Below are positions 10,234-21,508 of a DNA stretch of 41,374 nt, in pieces. Numbering within the stretch: position 1 is the first letter of the stretch; each line of letters starts with the position of its first letter. Made by a program: the position numbers and the translations under genes. Source of the stretch: Methylobacter sp. (GTDB taxonomy: Bacteria; Pseudomonadota; Gammaproteobacteria; Methylococcales; Methylomonadaceae); the NCBI GenBank assembly GCA_025361585.1, contig JANYKK010000351.1:1-41374 (forward strand), read 5' to 3'. The notes beneath the pieces are model-generated. The model had not been told where the DNA came from. It was given only the letters and a program-made list of their open reading frames with translations, and searched no databases.

Positions 10234-10252
10234 GGCGTGAGCGCCCTTTTTG
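10234..10252 (+). terminator. short stem-loop plus U tract after hfq
   Basis: GGCG-TGAG-CGCC followed by CTTTTT. Confidence 0.45.
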
Positions 10253-10319
10253 TTCTGTCTGTTTGCAGCACAGCAGGGAAAGAAAAAGTTTTTTATAATC
10301 GCGTCTATGAGGTATTTAA

Positions 10320-11585
10320 TTGTTTGACCGTCCCGAATCAGGTGAGCGAGCCGTCCTTGTCCACCTGACACTCCGTTCCATGCACGAAGATCTTTTAGAA
10401 TTAAAAGAATTGGCTAAATCCGCCGGAACCGACCCCGTCTATGTGGTCACCGGCAGCCGCAAAAAACCCGATCCAAAATATTTTGTCGGCAAAGGCAAGC
10501 TTGATGAGCTCAAAGGCATTATCGAAGCCTACGAAGCTGACATCGTCTTATTTAATCACCCGCTTTCGCCCAGCCAGGAAAGAAACCTTGAAGGCTTTTT
10601 AGGCGTGCGCGTAGTCGATAGAAACGGGCTGATTCTCGATATTTTCGCTCAGCGAGCGCAAACTTTCGAAGGCAAGTTACAGGTTGAATTGGCCCAGTTG
10701 CAGCATTTATCGACCCGGCTGGTTCGCGGCTGGACGCATTTGGAACGCCAAAAAGGCGGTATCGGCCTGCGTGGGCCGGGTGAAACCCAGCTGGAAACCG
10801 ACCGGCGATTATTGGGTTTGCGCATCAAGCAGATTCAACAGCGTCTGGACAAAGTCGATAAACAACGGCATCAAGGGCGCAGCAAACGGAAAAAAGCCGA
10901 AGTACCGGCAGTTTCTCTGGTGGGTTACACCAATGCAGGCAAATCGACCCTATTTAACAGGCTGACGGGCGCCGATATTTATGTGGCGGATCAGCTGTTC
11001 GCAACTCTGGACCCGACCTTGCGCAATTGCCAATTGCCCAATAACACAGAGGTCGTGGTGGTCGATACGGTGGGCTTTATCCGGCATTTGCCGCATGAGT
11101 TGGTCGCGGCGTTTAAGTCCACATTGCAGGAAGCCAGTGAAGCGGATTTGTTGCTGCATGTGATCGATGCCAGTAGCGATGACCGAGCCGAGACTATTTA
11201 TCAGGTCAACCAAGTGCTTGAAGACATTGAGGCCGATAAAGTCAGGCAGCTTGAAGTGTTCAATAAAATTGATTTGATGGAAGGCATTCAGCCGAAGATT
11301 GAACGGGATGATGTCGGCAATCCGGTTCGGGTCTGGTTGTCCGCCGAAACCGGGGCCGGGGTCGATTTGCTTTATCAGGCCTTAGCCGAAATTTTCTCAA
11401 ATACCAAAGTCAAAAGAACCTGTCATTTGCGGCCCGATCAAGGCGATATCAGGGCGAAACTATTTGCCTGCGCCACAATAATCAGCGAGAAAGCCGATGA
11501 TTTGGGTGGCTGTGAATTAGTCGTTGAAATGGATACCAAGTATTTGGGGTTGTTGAAGGCGGTTGAGATTGAGGAAATGCCTTAA
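10320..11585 (+). CDS. hflX: ribosome-associated GTPase HflX (TTG start)
   Basis: GYTNAGKSTLFNRLTGA, DTVGFIRHLPH, FNKIDL; adjacent to hfq and hflKC. Confidence 0.95.
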   Translation: MFDRPESGERAVLVHLTLRSMHEDLLELKELAKSAGTDPVYVVTGSRKKPDPKYFVGKGKLDELKGIIEAYEADIVLFNHPLSPSQERNLEGFLGVRVVDRNGLILDIFAQRAQTFEGKLQVELAQLQHLSTRLVRGWTHLERQKGGIGLRGPGETQLETDRRLLGLRIKQIQQRLDKVDKQRHQGRSKRKKAEVPAVSLVGYTNAGKSTLFNRLTGADIYVADQLFATLDPTLRNCQLPNNTEVVVVDTVGFIRHLPHELVAAFKSTLQEASEADLLLHVIDASSDDRAETIYQVNQVLEDIEADKVRQLEVFNKIDLMEGIQPKIERDDVGNPVRVWLSAETGAGVDLLYQALAEIFSNTKVKRTCHLRPDQGDIRAKLFACATIISEKADDLGGCELVVEMDTKYLGLLKAVEIEEMP

Positions 11586-11684
11586 AAAGGGTGAAAGCAG
11601 CCGGTTTTTAGCCTTTAGCCGATATTTACGATAGAATACCAAACATGAATTGGTAAGTTTAAGTAACCTGAATGGAGCAAAGTT

Positions 11685-12893
11685 ATGTCCTGGAATGAGC
11701 CTGGCGACGATAAGAAAGACCCCTGGAGCGGTCGTGGTGACCAAAAAGGCCCACCCGATCTGGACGAAGCAATACGTTCTTTGCAAGAGAAGTTAAGCGG
11801 TTTTTTTGGCGGTGGCAAAGAAGGCGATGACAACTCTTCCGGCATTCCACCATTAAAAAGTTTGGGTTTGCTGATGGTTGGCGCAGTCGTATTATGGGGC
11901 GCAAGCGGCTTTTACATCGTCGATGAAGGTACTCATGGCGTTGAGACCCGGTTCGGCAAGTATGTTACGACAACCCAGTCGGGTTTGAACTGGCATATTC
12001 CGTCTCCAATCGAGAGTGTTACTGTCGTCGATGTCAAGCAACAGCGTTATATCGAAGTCGGTTACCGTAGCGGCGGGACTGAGCAAGGTTTGGGTTCGGT
12101 GCCGAAAGAAGCGTTGATGCTGACCAAAGATGAAAACATCGTCGATGTGCGTTTGGCGGTGCAGTACCAAGTTAAAGACGCCAAGGATTTTCTCTTTAGC
12201 GTGGTCAATCCCTCTGCGACCTTGAAACAGGTCACCGAAAGCGCACAGCGCGGCGTGGTCGGCAGCAGCAAAATGGATTTTGTTTTGACCGAGGGTCGTA
12301 GCGAAATCGTGGCCCAGATTAAAAAAGAAATTCAGGATGTGATGGACAACTACAAGTCCGGCATCCAAGTGACCAGTGTCAACCTCCAGGATGCACAGCC
12401 GCCCGAGCAGGTACAAAATTCATTTGAAGACGCTATCAAGGCGCGGGAAGATGAACAACGTTTGATTAACGAGGCTGAAGCCTATTCCAACGACGTGGTG
12501 CCGAAAGCGCGCGGTGCGGCAGCCAGAAAAATACAGGAAGCCGAGGGTTATAAAGAACAGGTTATTGCTCAGGCGGAAGGCGAATCCACTCGTTTTTCCA
12601 AATTGCTAACCGAATACACCAAAGCGCCGGATGTGACCCGGAAGCGTCTTTATATCGAATCGATGGAATCGGTATTGTCCGAAACCAATACCGTGATGGT
12701 TGATGTTAAAGGTAGCAATAACATGCTTTACTTGCCTTTGGATAAGCTGATTCAGCAGCAGCAATCTTCGGTTCAACCAGCCAGTGTTCCTCAAAGCACC
12801 GCCGAGCAACCTGCTCCGGCAAAAGCTGAATCGGTGCAACAACAACCTGCCGTGCGAGCTTCAACGCGCGGCCGTGACGCAAGGGGACGCTAA
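11685..12893 (+). CDS. hflK: FtsH protease regulator HflK
   Basis: 402 aa SPFH/band-7 protein, N-term MSWNEPGDDKKDPWSGR; overlaps hflC start by one base. Confidence 0.95.
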   Translation: MSWNEPGDDKKDPWSGRGDQKGPPDLDEAIRSLQEKLSGFFGGGKEGDDNSSGIPPLKSLGLLMVGAVVLWGASGFYIVDEGTHGVETRFGKYVTTTQSGLNWHIPSPIESVTVVDVKQQRYIEVGYRSGGTEQGLGSVPKEALMLTKDENIVDVRLAVQYQVKDAKDFLFSVVNPSATLKQVTESAQRGVVGSSKMDFVLTEGRSEIVAQIKKEIQDVMDNYKSGIQVTSVNLQDAQPPEQVQNSFEDAIKAREDEQRLINEAEAYSNDVVPKARGAAARKIQEAEGYKEQVIAQAEGESTRFSKLLTEYTKAPDVTRKRLYIESMESVLSETNTVMVDVKGSNNMLYLPLDKLIQQQQSSVQPASVPQSTAEQPAPAKAESVQQQPAVRASTRGRDARGR

Positions 12894-13747
12894 TGACACA
12901 GAATAAAATATTGGTAGGCCTGGCAGCATTGTTGATTATCGGCATGATGAGCATGTTTACCGTCAGTGAAACAGAAAAGGCCATCAAGTTCCGTTTAGGC
13001 GAGATCGTAAAGAACGATTACGAGCCTGGACTGCATTTTAAATGGCCGTTTATCAACAATGTAAAAAAGTTCGATAAACGTATCCAAACCATGGAAGCTA
13101 AACCGGAGCGCTTTTTAACCGCGGAAAAGAAAAACGTTATTGTCGATTCTTTCGTTAAATGGCGCATCGGCGATGTGACCACGTTTTACACGGTGGTTGC
13201 AGGTGATGTCGATCAGGCTAATTTGCGGTTGGATCAGATCGTTAAAGACGCTTTCCGGGGTGAATTCGGCAAGCGCAATATCCAGCAATTGGTGTCAACG
13301 GATCGTCAGGCGATTCGTGAAATTTTGATTAAAAACGCCAAGCCTCTTGCGGCAGCTTTAGGCATGGAAATTATTGATGTTCAGGTGATGCGTATCGATT
13401 TGCCTGATGAAGTCAGCAGTTCCGTGTTCCGCAGGATGGAAGCAGAGCGCGAGCGGGTTGCCCGTGAGTTCCGTTCGCAAGGTGCGGAAGCTGCGGAAAG
13501 AATTCGTGCCGATGCAGACAGGCAGCGTGTCGTGACAATGGCGAACGCGTTCCGCGATGCAGAAAAACTGCGTGGCGAAGGCGATGCAAAATCGGCGGAA
13601 ATCTATGCCAAAGCCTATGGCGCGGATACTGAGTTTTTCACCTTCTACCGCAGCTTGAATGCCTATAAGAAGACTTTTACCAGTTCGAGCATGATGGTGC
13701 TTGAGCCTGATTCGGATTTCTTTAGATATTTTAAGCAACAGAAATAG
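12893..13747 (+). CDS. hflC: FtsH protease regulator HflC
   Basis: 284 aa SPFH protein; GEIVKNDYEPGLHFKWPFI, SMMVLEPDSDFFRYFK. Confidence 0.95.
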   Translation: MTQNKILVGLAALLIIGMMSMFTVSETEKAIKFRLGEIVKNDYEPGLHFKWPFINNVKKFDKRIQTMEAKPERFLTAEKKNVIVDSFVKWRIGDVTTFYTVVAGDVDQANLRLDQIVKDAFRGEFGKRNIQQLVSTDRQAIREILIKNAKPLAAALGMEIIDVQVMRIDLPDEVSSSVFRRMEAERERVAREFRSQGAEAAERIRADADRQRVVTMANAFRDAEKLRGEGDAKSAEIYAKAYGADTEFFTFYRSLNAYKKTFTSSSMMVLEPDSDFFRYFKQQK

Positions 13748-13762
13748 ATTAAACTGATTTTT

Positions 13763-13790
13763 GTAGGGACGACCAACCGGTCGCCCTTAT
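13763..13790. repeat. REP-like palindrome (GTAG-GGACGACC...GGTCGCCC)
   Basis: GTAGGGACGACCAACCGGTCGCCCTTAT, related to copies at 16356 and 16805. Confidence 0.7.
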
Positions 13791-13804
13791 AGGAACCCGT
13801 AACC

Positions 13805-13832
13805 AACGCTCCGCATGCGGGGCGTTTTGTTT
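13805..13832 (+). terminator. rho-independent terminator between hflC and hisZ
   Basis: AACGCTCCG-CATG-CGGGGCGTT stem (one wobble) followed by TTGTTT. Confidence 0.75.
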
Positions 13833-13834
13833 GA

Positions 13835-16344
<2,510 letters not shown>

Positions 16345-16355
16345 GTGTTTATGGT

Positions 16356-16385
16356 GTAGGGGCGACCGGTCGGTCGCCCCTTATG
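16356..16385. repeat. REP-like palindrome GTAG + GGGGCGACC-GGTC-GGTCGCCCC
   Basis: 9-bp perfect stem with GTAG at its foot. Confidence 0.75.
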
Positions 16386-16420
16386 AAAATTGAATTCCAG
16401 TATTTTAATCAGGAGATAAC

Positions 16421-16708
16421 ATGGCTGAAACAGTAGACGAATTGACGGTAACATACGAAGACGGCGGCATTGAGACAGTTAAGGAACTGGACAAGAAAGT
16501 GCTGACCAAAGGCGCCTGGGCTACGATCATGTATCGTTACCAGGATTGGAACCGCGCCAAAGAAGAATATGGCCCGGATAAATACACGATCCGCCGTTAC
16601 CAAAAGCAAAACGGCGAGTATAAGCAAAAATCGAAGTTCAATATTTCCAGCAAAGATCAGGCGAAAGCCATTATCGAAGCGCTGGAAGATTGGATTAAAT
16701 TGGAGTAA
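16421..16708 (+). CDS. conserved-looking hypothetical protein
   Basis: 95 aa, AGGAG RBS upstream (aatcAGGAGataacATG). Confidence 0.65.
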   Translation: MAETVDELTVTYEDGGIETVKELDKKVLTKGAWATIMYRYQDWNRAKEEYGPDKYTIRRYQKQNGEYKQKSKFNISSKDQAKAIIEALEDWIKLE

Positions 16709-16804
16709 TTATCCCGTCATTTCGGCGGGAGTGCCGGAACCCAGAGCACATGGATGTGAAAAAACATGCCAAACTGTAGGTTGTTATATAAATGGTGAGG
16801 CCAT

Positions 16805-16832
16805 TGTAGGGCAACCGGCCGGTCGCCCCTAC
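16805..16832. repeat. REP-like palindrome GTAG-GGCAACCGGCCGGTCGCCC-CTAC
   Basis: same family as 13763 and 16356. Confidence 0.7.
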
Positions 16833-16870
16833 GGTAGCTCGTAAATATCAAACCCAACTGATTTTTTAGG

Positions 16871-18145
16871 ATGACCAAAACCGCCCCCTCCGTTACCCGC
16901 ATCGCCTTAGCCAGCTTCATCGGCACCGCTATCGAATTCTACGATTTTTACATCTACGGCATGGCGGCAGCATTGGTTATCGGCCCGGTATTTTTCCCCG
17001 GCGGTAACCCGACCACCCAAGCACTCAACGCCTTCCTCACCTTTTCCGTAGCCTTCCTCGCTCGGCCTTTGGGCGCAACGCTGTTCGGGCATTTCGGCGA
17101 CCGCATCGGGCGCAAAACAACCTTGGTCGCATCGCTGCTGGTCATGGGTATATCCACCACATTGATCGGTTTGTTGCCGGGCTATGACGCTATCGGCGCA
17201 TCGGCTCCGGCGTTGCTGTGCCTGTTGCGATTCGGGCAGGGTATCGGTTTGGGAGGCGAATGGGGCGGCGCGGCGTTGCTGGCGACCGAGAACGCACCGG
17301 TCGGCAAGCGCGGTTGGTACGGCATGTTTCCCCAATTGGGGCCGCCGGTGGGTTTTTTGTTGGCGACCGGCAGTTTTTTGTTGATGGCAGAATGTTTGAG
17401 CGATCAGGAGTTTAAAGACTGGGGCTGGCGCATCCCGTTTCTTGCCAGTTCGGTGCTGGTCATGATCGGTCTGTACGTGCGTCTGGCCTTGGCCGAAACC
17501 CCTGTATTTGCCAAAGTGCTACAGCAACACCAGCAGGTCGGCTTGCCGCTTAAGGAAATAGTTAAATCCCATGCCGCCCCGCTGGCACTGGGAGCGATGG
17601 CGATGGTTGTCTGCTATGCGTTGTTCTATATTTCGACCGTGTTTTCGTTGAGCTACGGCACCACCACGCTACACATCCCGCGTCAGCAATTTCTCGGCAT
17701 GTTATGTGTGGCCGTGCTGTTTATGGCTGCCGCCACGCCGCTATCGGCGTGGGCCGGTGACCGATTCGGACGACGCCCCGTTTTGCTGGTTGCCGGAAGC
17801 GCGGCATTCCTGTCCGGTTTCCTGTTAAAACCGATGCTGGAAAGCGGCTCGCCGGTGCTGATTACCGCCTTCCTGTCCTTGGAGCTGTTCCTAATGGGAG
17901 CCACCTTCGCGCCGATGGGAGCCTTGCTGCCGGAGCTGTTTCCTTCCAAGTTACGCTATACCGGAGCGGGAACCGCCTACAACTTAGGCGGCATACTCGG
18001 CGCTTCGTTCGCGCCCTACATCGCGCAACGACTGGTCGCCGAGGGCGGGTTGGCCTGGGTCGGCGGCTATGTTTCATCGGCTGCGGCTATCAGCCTGCTT
18101 GCTGTATACATAATGCGAGAAACCCGCAATAATCATTGGCTGTAA
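16871..18145 (+). CDS. MFS transporter, metabolite:H+ symporter (MHS) type
   Basis: 424 aa; FIGTAIEFYDFYIYG, RPLGATLFGHFGDRIGRKTTL, RFGQGIGLGGEWGGAALL. Confidence 0.9.
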   Translation: MTKTAPSVTRIALASFIGTAIEFYDFYIYGMAAALVIGPVFFPGGNPTTQALNAFLTFSVAFLARPLGATLFGHFGDRIGRKTTLVASLLVMGISTTLIGLLPGYDAIGASAPALLCLLRFGQGIGLGGEWGGAALLATENAPVGKRGWYGMFPQLGPPVGFLLATGSFLLMAECLSDQEFKDWGWRIPFLASSVLVMIGLYVRLALAETPVFAKVLQQHQQVGLPLKEIVKSHAAPLALGAMAMVVCYALFYISTVFSLSYGTTTLHIPRQQFLGMLCVAVLFMAAATPLSAWAGDRFGRRPVLLVAGSAAFLSGFLLKPMLESGSPVLITAFLSLELFLMGATFAPMGALLPELFPSKLRYTGAGTAYNLGGILGASFAPYIAQRLVAEGGLAWVGGYVSSAAAISLLAVYIMRETRNNHWL

Positions 18146-18200
18146 AGAAATGAGCAATAATATTGCTTAATTCATAGACTATGAACTACGAGGAGTTTTT

Positions 18201-18723
18201 ATGAGACGCACAGTTTTGTTTACGGCATTGGTAATCTTAGGCGGTGTTGCGGTCACAGGATGCGAGAATAGCCCAAAAACGGCAAAAGTGATTCCGGCAG
18301 CGGTAAAAAAATACGCACAAGCCACGACTCTGGAAGGAGTGGTCAGTAATGACAGCGGAGTAGTTAAAGAGGGCAAGGTAGAAGTGAGCGATGAAAACGG
18401 CCGCATAATTACCGGGGGTAACTGTAGATAACGGGCATTACAGCGTGGAAATTCCAGCCGGTACGGTTCTGCCGATTTTATTGACGTTTTCTCCTGCGTC
18501 GGGTGGGGAGAAATTAGTTACCGCCGTCATTCATAATACGATCACGAAATACGAGATTAACCCATTAACTACGGCGATTGCCAAATCAGCAAAAGCGATG
18601 GGCGGATACACCCATGCCAATATGACTCGTGCGGCGGCCGATACGGTATCCACCCCCGATGCCAATAAAACCACTGGCGGCTGGAAAGGCGATCCGACCA
18701 CACAATATGGCGGCTGGCATTAA
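18201..18723 (+). pseudogene. lipoprotein with carboxypeptidase-regulatory-like segment, split by a single-base frameshift
   Basis: ORF 18201..18431 (lipobox VAVTGCEN) reads into ORF 18445..18723 if one G is removed from GGGGG near 18413-18419, giving ...GRIITG-VTVDNGHYSVEIPAGT... Confidence 0.7.
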
Positions 18724-18814
18724 TACTATGTTAAACATTGCTCAAGCCATTCAATAATGTGGTCTTCAATATCATCGTCATATATCGCGTTAGAGCCTAC
18801 AGGAGGCTGAAGAA

Positions 18815-18976
18815 GTGTCAAAAGGAAGTAAAACCTCATTGTTCATAAGTTCTACCTGTTACGATTTAACTCAAATTCGTGCTGACTTACGTGATTTTTC
18901 TGCGTCTATCGGGTTTGACCCTATTATGTCCGAGTATGACACGTTTCCTGTTAACCCAAGTCAAGATACAAGATAC
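18815..18976 (+). pseudogene. N-terminal remnant of a DUF4062-domain protein
   Basis: MSKGSKTSLFISSTCYDLTQIRADLRDFSASIGFDPIMSEYDTFPVNPSQDT matches the DUF4062 N-terminus; similarity ends and an IS-like element follows. Confidence 0.7.
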
Positions 18977-19028
18977 GTGCTGTCTTTACTCATGGTGATT
19001 TATGTGTTGAATAATGGGATATTGTATA

Positions 19029-19088
19029 GAACTATCGTTCTAAAGCAAGAAATTCAATAGAGCAAACTTGGCAATAGAACGAACGTTC
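19029..19088. promoter_or_regulatory. pair of GAAC-N4-GTTC dyads upstream of the transposase
   Basis: GAACTATCGTTC (19029-19040) and GAACGAACGTTC (19077-19088), centre-to-centre 48 bp. Confidence 0.5.
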
Positions 19089-19114
19089 TATATTATCTAT
19101 TCATAGCCTCTTTT

Positions 19115-20148
19115 TTGCATGAGCCGATGCCCCAACATTTCTTACTCTCAGCCAAAGCCCGAACCCTTTCAGTCCGCAAAGTCATGGAACTGACTGACGA
19201 TCAGGCTTTCCATGTCTTTAAGGAAATGCGCTGGGGGGATGGTGAGGACGTGGCTTGCCCGGTGTGCGGCGTAATCGGTCAGCACTACTTCCAGCGCACT
19301 CGTAAGCAATGGCGCTGCAAGGACTGCAAACATACGTTCTCGGTGACTTCCGGCACGATCTTCGCCTTTCACAAGCTGCCATTAAAGGTGTACCTGGGCG
19401 CTATTGCCATCTATTCCAATGCGGTAAAGGCATTTCAGCTTTGCAACTGGCTCGTGATCTTGGCGTTCAATATAAAACCGCTTTCGTGCTGTCGCATAAG
19501 ATCAGGGAATCGCTGATAGAGCATCGGGATAATGCCGCGCTGGCTGGCGAAATCCACATGGACGGTGCTTATGTTAATGGCTACATCCGTCCCAAGAACA
19601 AGAAAGAAGACCGCATAGATCGCCGTTTGGCCGAACATCAACGCCCTGATAAGCGCTGCGTATTCGTGATGCGCCAACGGATTGAAACGGCAGGAAATGA
19701 AATCAAGGGAGCCGACAAAACGCTGACTTTCATCATCAAGTCCGAGAATCAGGCCGACGTAAGCAAACTGGCTACGGACTTTGTGAAAAAAGGCTCAATG
19801 ATTTGCGCCGATGAATCCAACGCCTATGATGTGCTTCACGCCAAATTCGATACCCGCCGCGTGAACCACGCCCTGGAATACCGTAGTGATGCGGGGATCA
19901 CCAACAATCTGGCCGAATCTTACTTTTCCCGATTCCGGCGGATGCAGTACGGCCAAACACACAAGTTCGGCAATATCTATCTGGCTAACTATGCCAATGA
20001 GGCCGCTTACCGGGAAGATACCCGCAGACAGCCCAATGGTGAAATCTTTATGGATATTGTGAAGAAATGCGCCCAGACCCGGACGCATCATGACTGGTGC
20101 GGATACTGGCAGGGAAACAAGCGCCAAGCCGAGCGGCTGGCTGCTTAA
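19115..20148 (+). CDS. IS1595-family transposase in two frames (19115..19516 and 19309..20148)
   Basis: CPVCGVIGQHYFQRTRKQWRCKDCKHTFSVTSGTIF zinc ribbon; GEIHMDGAYVNGYIRP, GSMICADESNAYDVL, GITNNLAESYFSRFRRMQYGQTHKF; -1 shift at GTA-AAG-G (19424-19430) restores AVKGISALQLARDLGVQYKTAF. Confidence 0.85.
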
Positions 20149-20576
20149 ACGATTTTCCAGGTATGCGATACACCTTGGGTATCGCCTTGCTTGACCAGTC
20201 CCTTATCTTCCAGTCTCTTCAACACAGCCAAGGCACTCTTCTGGAACAGATCAATCTTTTCTGAACTCAGCTCCAGCGCCTTGCGCTGAAGCAACTCTGC
20301 CGCGATCTGTCGGCTGGTCAATGCACTCTCCGCCTCACGCAAAATATCCAAAGTCATTCGTTGACATTCCCCTAGCTTGAAATACTGATTACGCTCCCTG
20401 TGTTCTTTGGCACGTAAGGTGCGCAGGTCGAACTCCGGGGCGAACAGCTTGATGGTGGCGTCGATATGGGTAAGATCGCCGGTCATCCGGCTAATCTCGG
20501 TTTGATAGTGCTGAACCAGTCCGGCCAGTTCAGAACGCTTGGCAACGAGGCCGGAAACAACGTGGGATTCTGCCAT
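20145..20576 (-). CDS. IS passenger protein: coiled-coil N-terminus plus winged-helix-like C-terminus
   Basis: 143 aa; MTLDILREAESALTSRQIAAELLQ...SALAVLKRLEDKGLVKQGDTQGVSHTWKIV; stop overlaps transposase stop in TTAA. Confidence 0.75.
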   Translation of the reverse strand: MAESHVVSGLVAKRSELAGLVQHYQTEISRMTGDLTHIDATIKLFAPEFDLRTLRAKEHRERNQYFKLGECQRMTLDILREAESALTSRQIAAELLQRKALELSSEKIDLFQKSALAVLKRLEDKGLVKQGDTQGVSHTWKIV

Positions 20577-20579
20577 GTG

Positions 20580-20609
20580 ACACCTGTTTGGAAGTTAAGA
20601 AACAGGTGT
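20580..20609 (-). promoter_or_regulatory. 10-bp perfect inverted repeat spanning -10/leader/RBS of the passenger gene
   Basis: ACACCTGTTT-N10-AAACAGGTGT; minus-strand promoter candidate TTTACG (20630-20635)-N16-TATAAC (20608-20613). Confidence 0.6.
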
Positions 20610-20800
20610 TATATTAGTGACTTGCTTGGCGTAAAGCTTTGTGCAGTTGCTACATAATACCGACTTTTTGTTTGATTCGGCTGAAGACTTCATGGCCGCT
20701 TTCATGCCGCATGCCGAAGCGCTGCAAGGCGATATGCCCAATTACACCGACATAGAACCGGTTATTCAAATTAGCGAAGTCCTTATTTCCGAATAGATCC

Positions 20801-21445
20801 ATGTATATACCTGCACAGTTTGAACAGCCCGATATTGAGGTCATGCACGATCTGATTCGCAACCGACCGCTTGCGACCTTGGTAACGCTCGGTGCAAACG
20901 GTATTGACGCCAATCACATTCCTTTGCATCTTGAACCGACACCCGAACCGTTCGGCGTGTTGCGCGGCCATATCGCGCGGGCAAATCCGCTCTGGCGCGA
21001 TCTTGCATCGGATGTTGAAACGCTGGCTATATTTCACGGCCCGGATGCGTATATCAGCCCGTCGTGGTACGCGACCAAACGGGAAACCGGAAAGGTAGTT
21101 CCGACTTGGAATTATGCGGTAGTTCATGCCTACGGTTCTTTGCGGATTATCGATGAGGCTGCTTGGGTTCGCACCCAGCTTGAAGCCTTAACACAGCAAA
21201 ACGAAGCCGCTTTTCCTGAGCCGTGGGCGCTGTCGGATGCGCCGGAGGACTTTACCGAAAAGCTACTTGAAGCTGTTGTCGGTATTGAAATGGTTATCAC
21301 GCGGCTAATCGGCAAGTGGAAAGTCAGTCAAAATCAACCGCCGCAAAATCAGCGTAGTGTTATCCAAGGGTTGAATGCCAGCGGTCAAAGCGGGGCGATG
21401 GCAATGGCGGCATTGGTTGATGCCGGGGTTAACAATGTTGGCTGA
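20801..21445 (+). CDS. FMN-binding negative transcriptional regulator, PaiB family
   Basis: 214 aa; MYIPAQFEQPDIEVMHDLI, LPL/HGPDAYISPSWYATKRETGKVVPTWNYAVVHAYG. Confidence 0.92.
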   Translation: MYIPAQFEQPDIEVMHDLIRNRPLATLVTLGANGIDANHIPLHLEPTPEPFGVLRGHIARANPLWRDLASDVETLAIFHGPDAYISPSWYATKRETGKVVPTWNYAVVHAYGSLRIIDEAAWVRTQLEALTQQNEAAFPEPWALSDAPEDFTEKLLEAVVGIEMVITRLIGKWKVSQNQPPQNQRSVIQGLNASGQSGAMAMAALVDAGVNNVG

Positions 21446-21508
21446 AGTTTCCGGCGGCTGGCAGGTCGTGGTAGACTGAGCATTAAACTAAACGCAGGAG
21501 TCAATACC

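Larger units (their letters stand above)
18975..20650 (+). mobile_element. IS1595-family-like insertion element (approximate limits) with passenger gene
   Basis: zinc-ribbon plus DDE transposase of ISXO2/IS1595 type, convergent passenger ORF, disrupted DUF4062 gene at left; terminal repeats not resolved by eye. Confidence 0.65.

Noticed and set aside
16871-18145. MFS transporter as horizontally acquired because it appears more GC-rich than its neighbours
   Set aside because: Visual impression only; composition and phylogeny were not computed.
18741-18805. Minus-strand frame ...PPVGSNAIYDDDIEDHIIEWLEQCLT*
   Set aside because: Looks protein-like but is very short and overlaps the DUF4062 leader; possible gene remnant only.
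20641-20787. Open frame FVQLLHNTDFLFDSAEDFMAAFMPHAEALQGDMPNYTDIEPVIQISEVLISE* before the PaiB gene
   Set aside because: May be the 3' remnant of a gene cut by the IS1595-like element, but there is no proper start and no recognised family, so not called.
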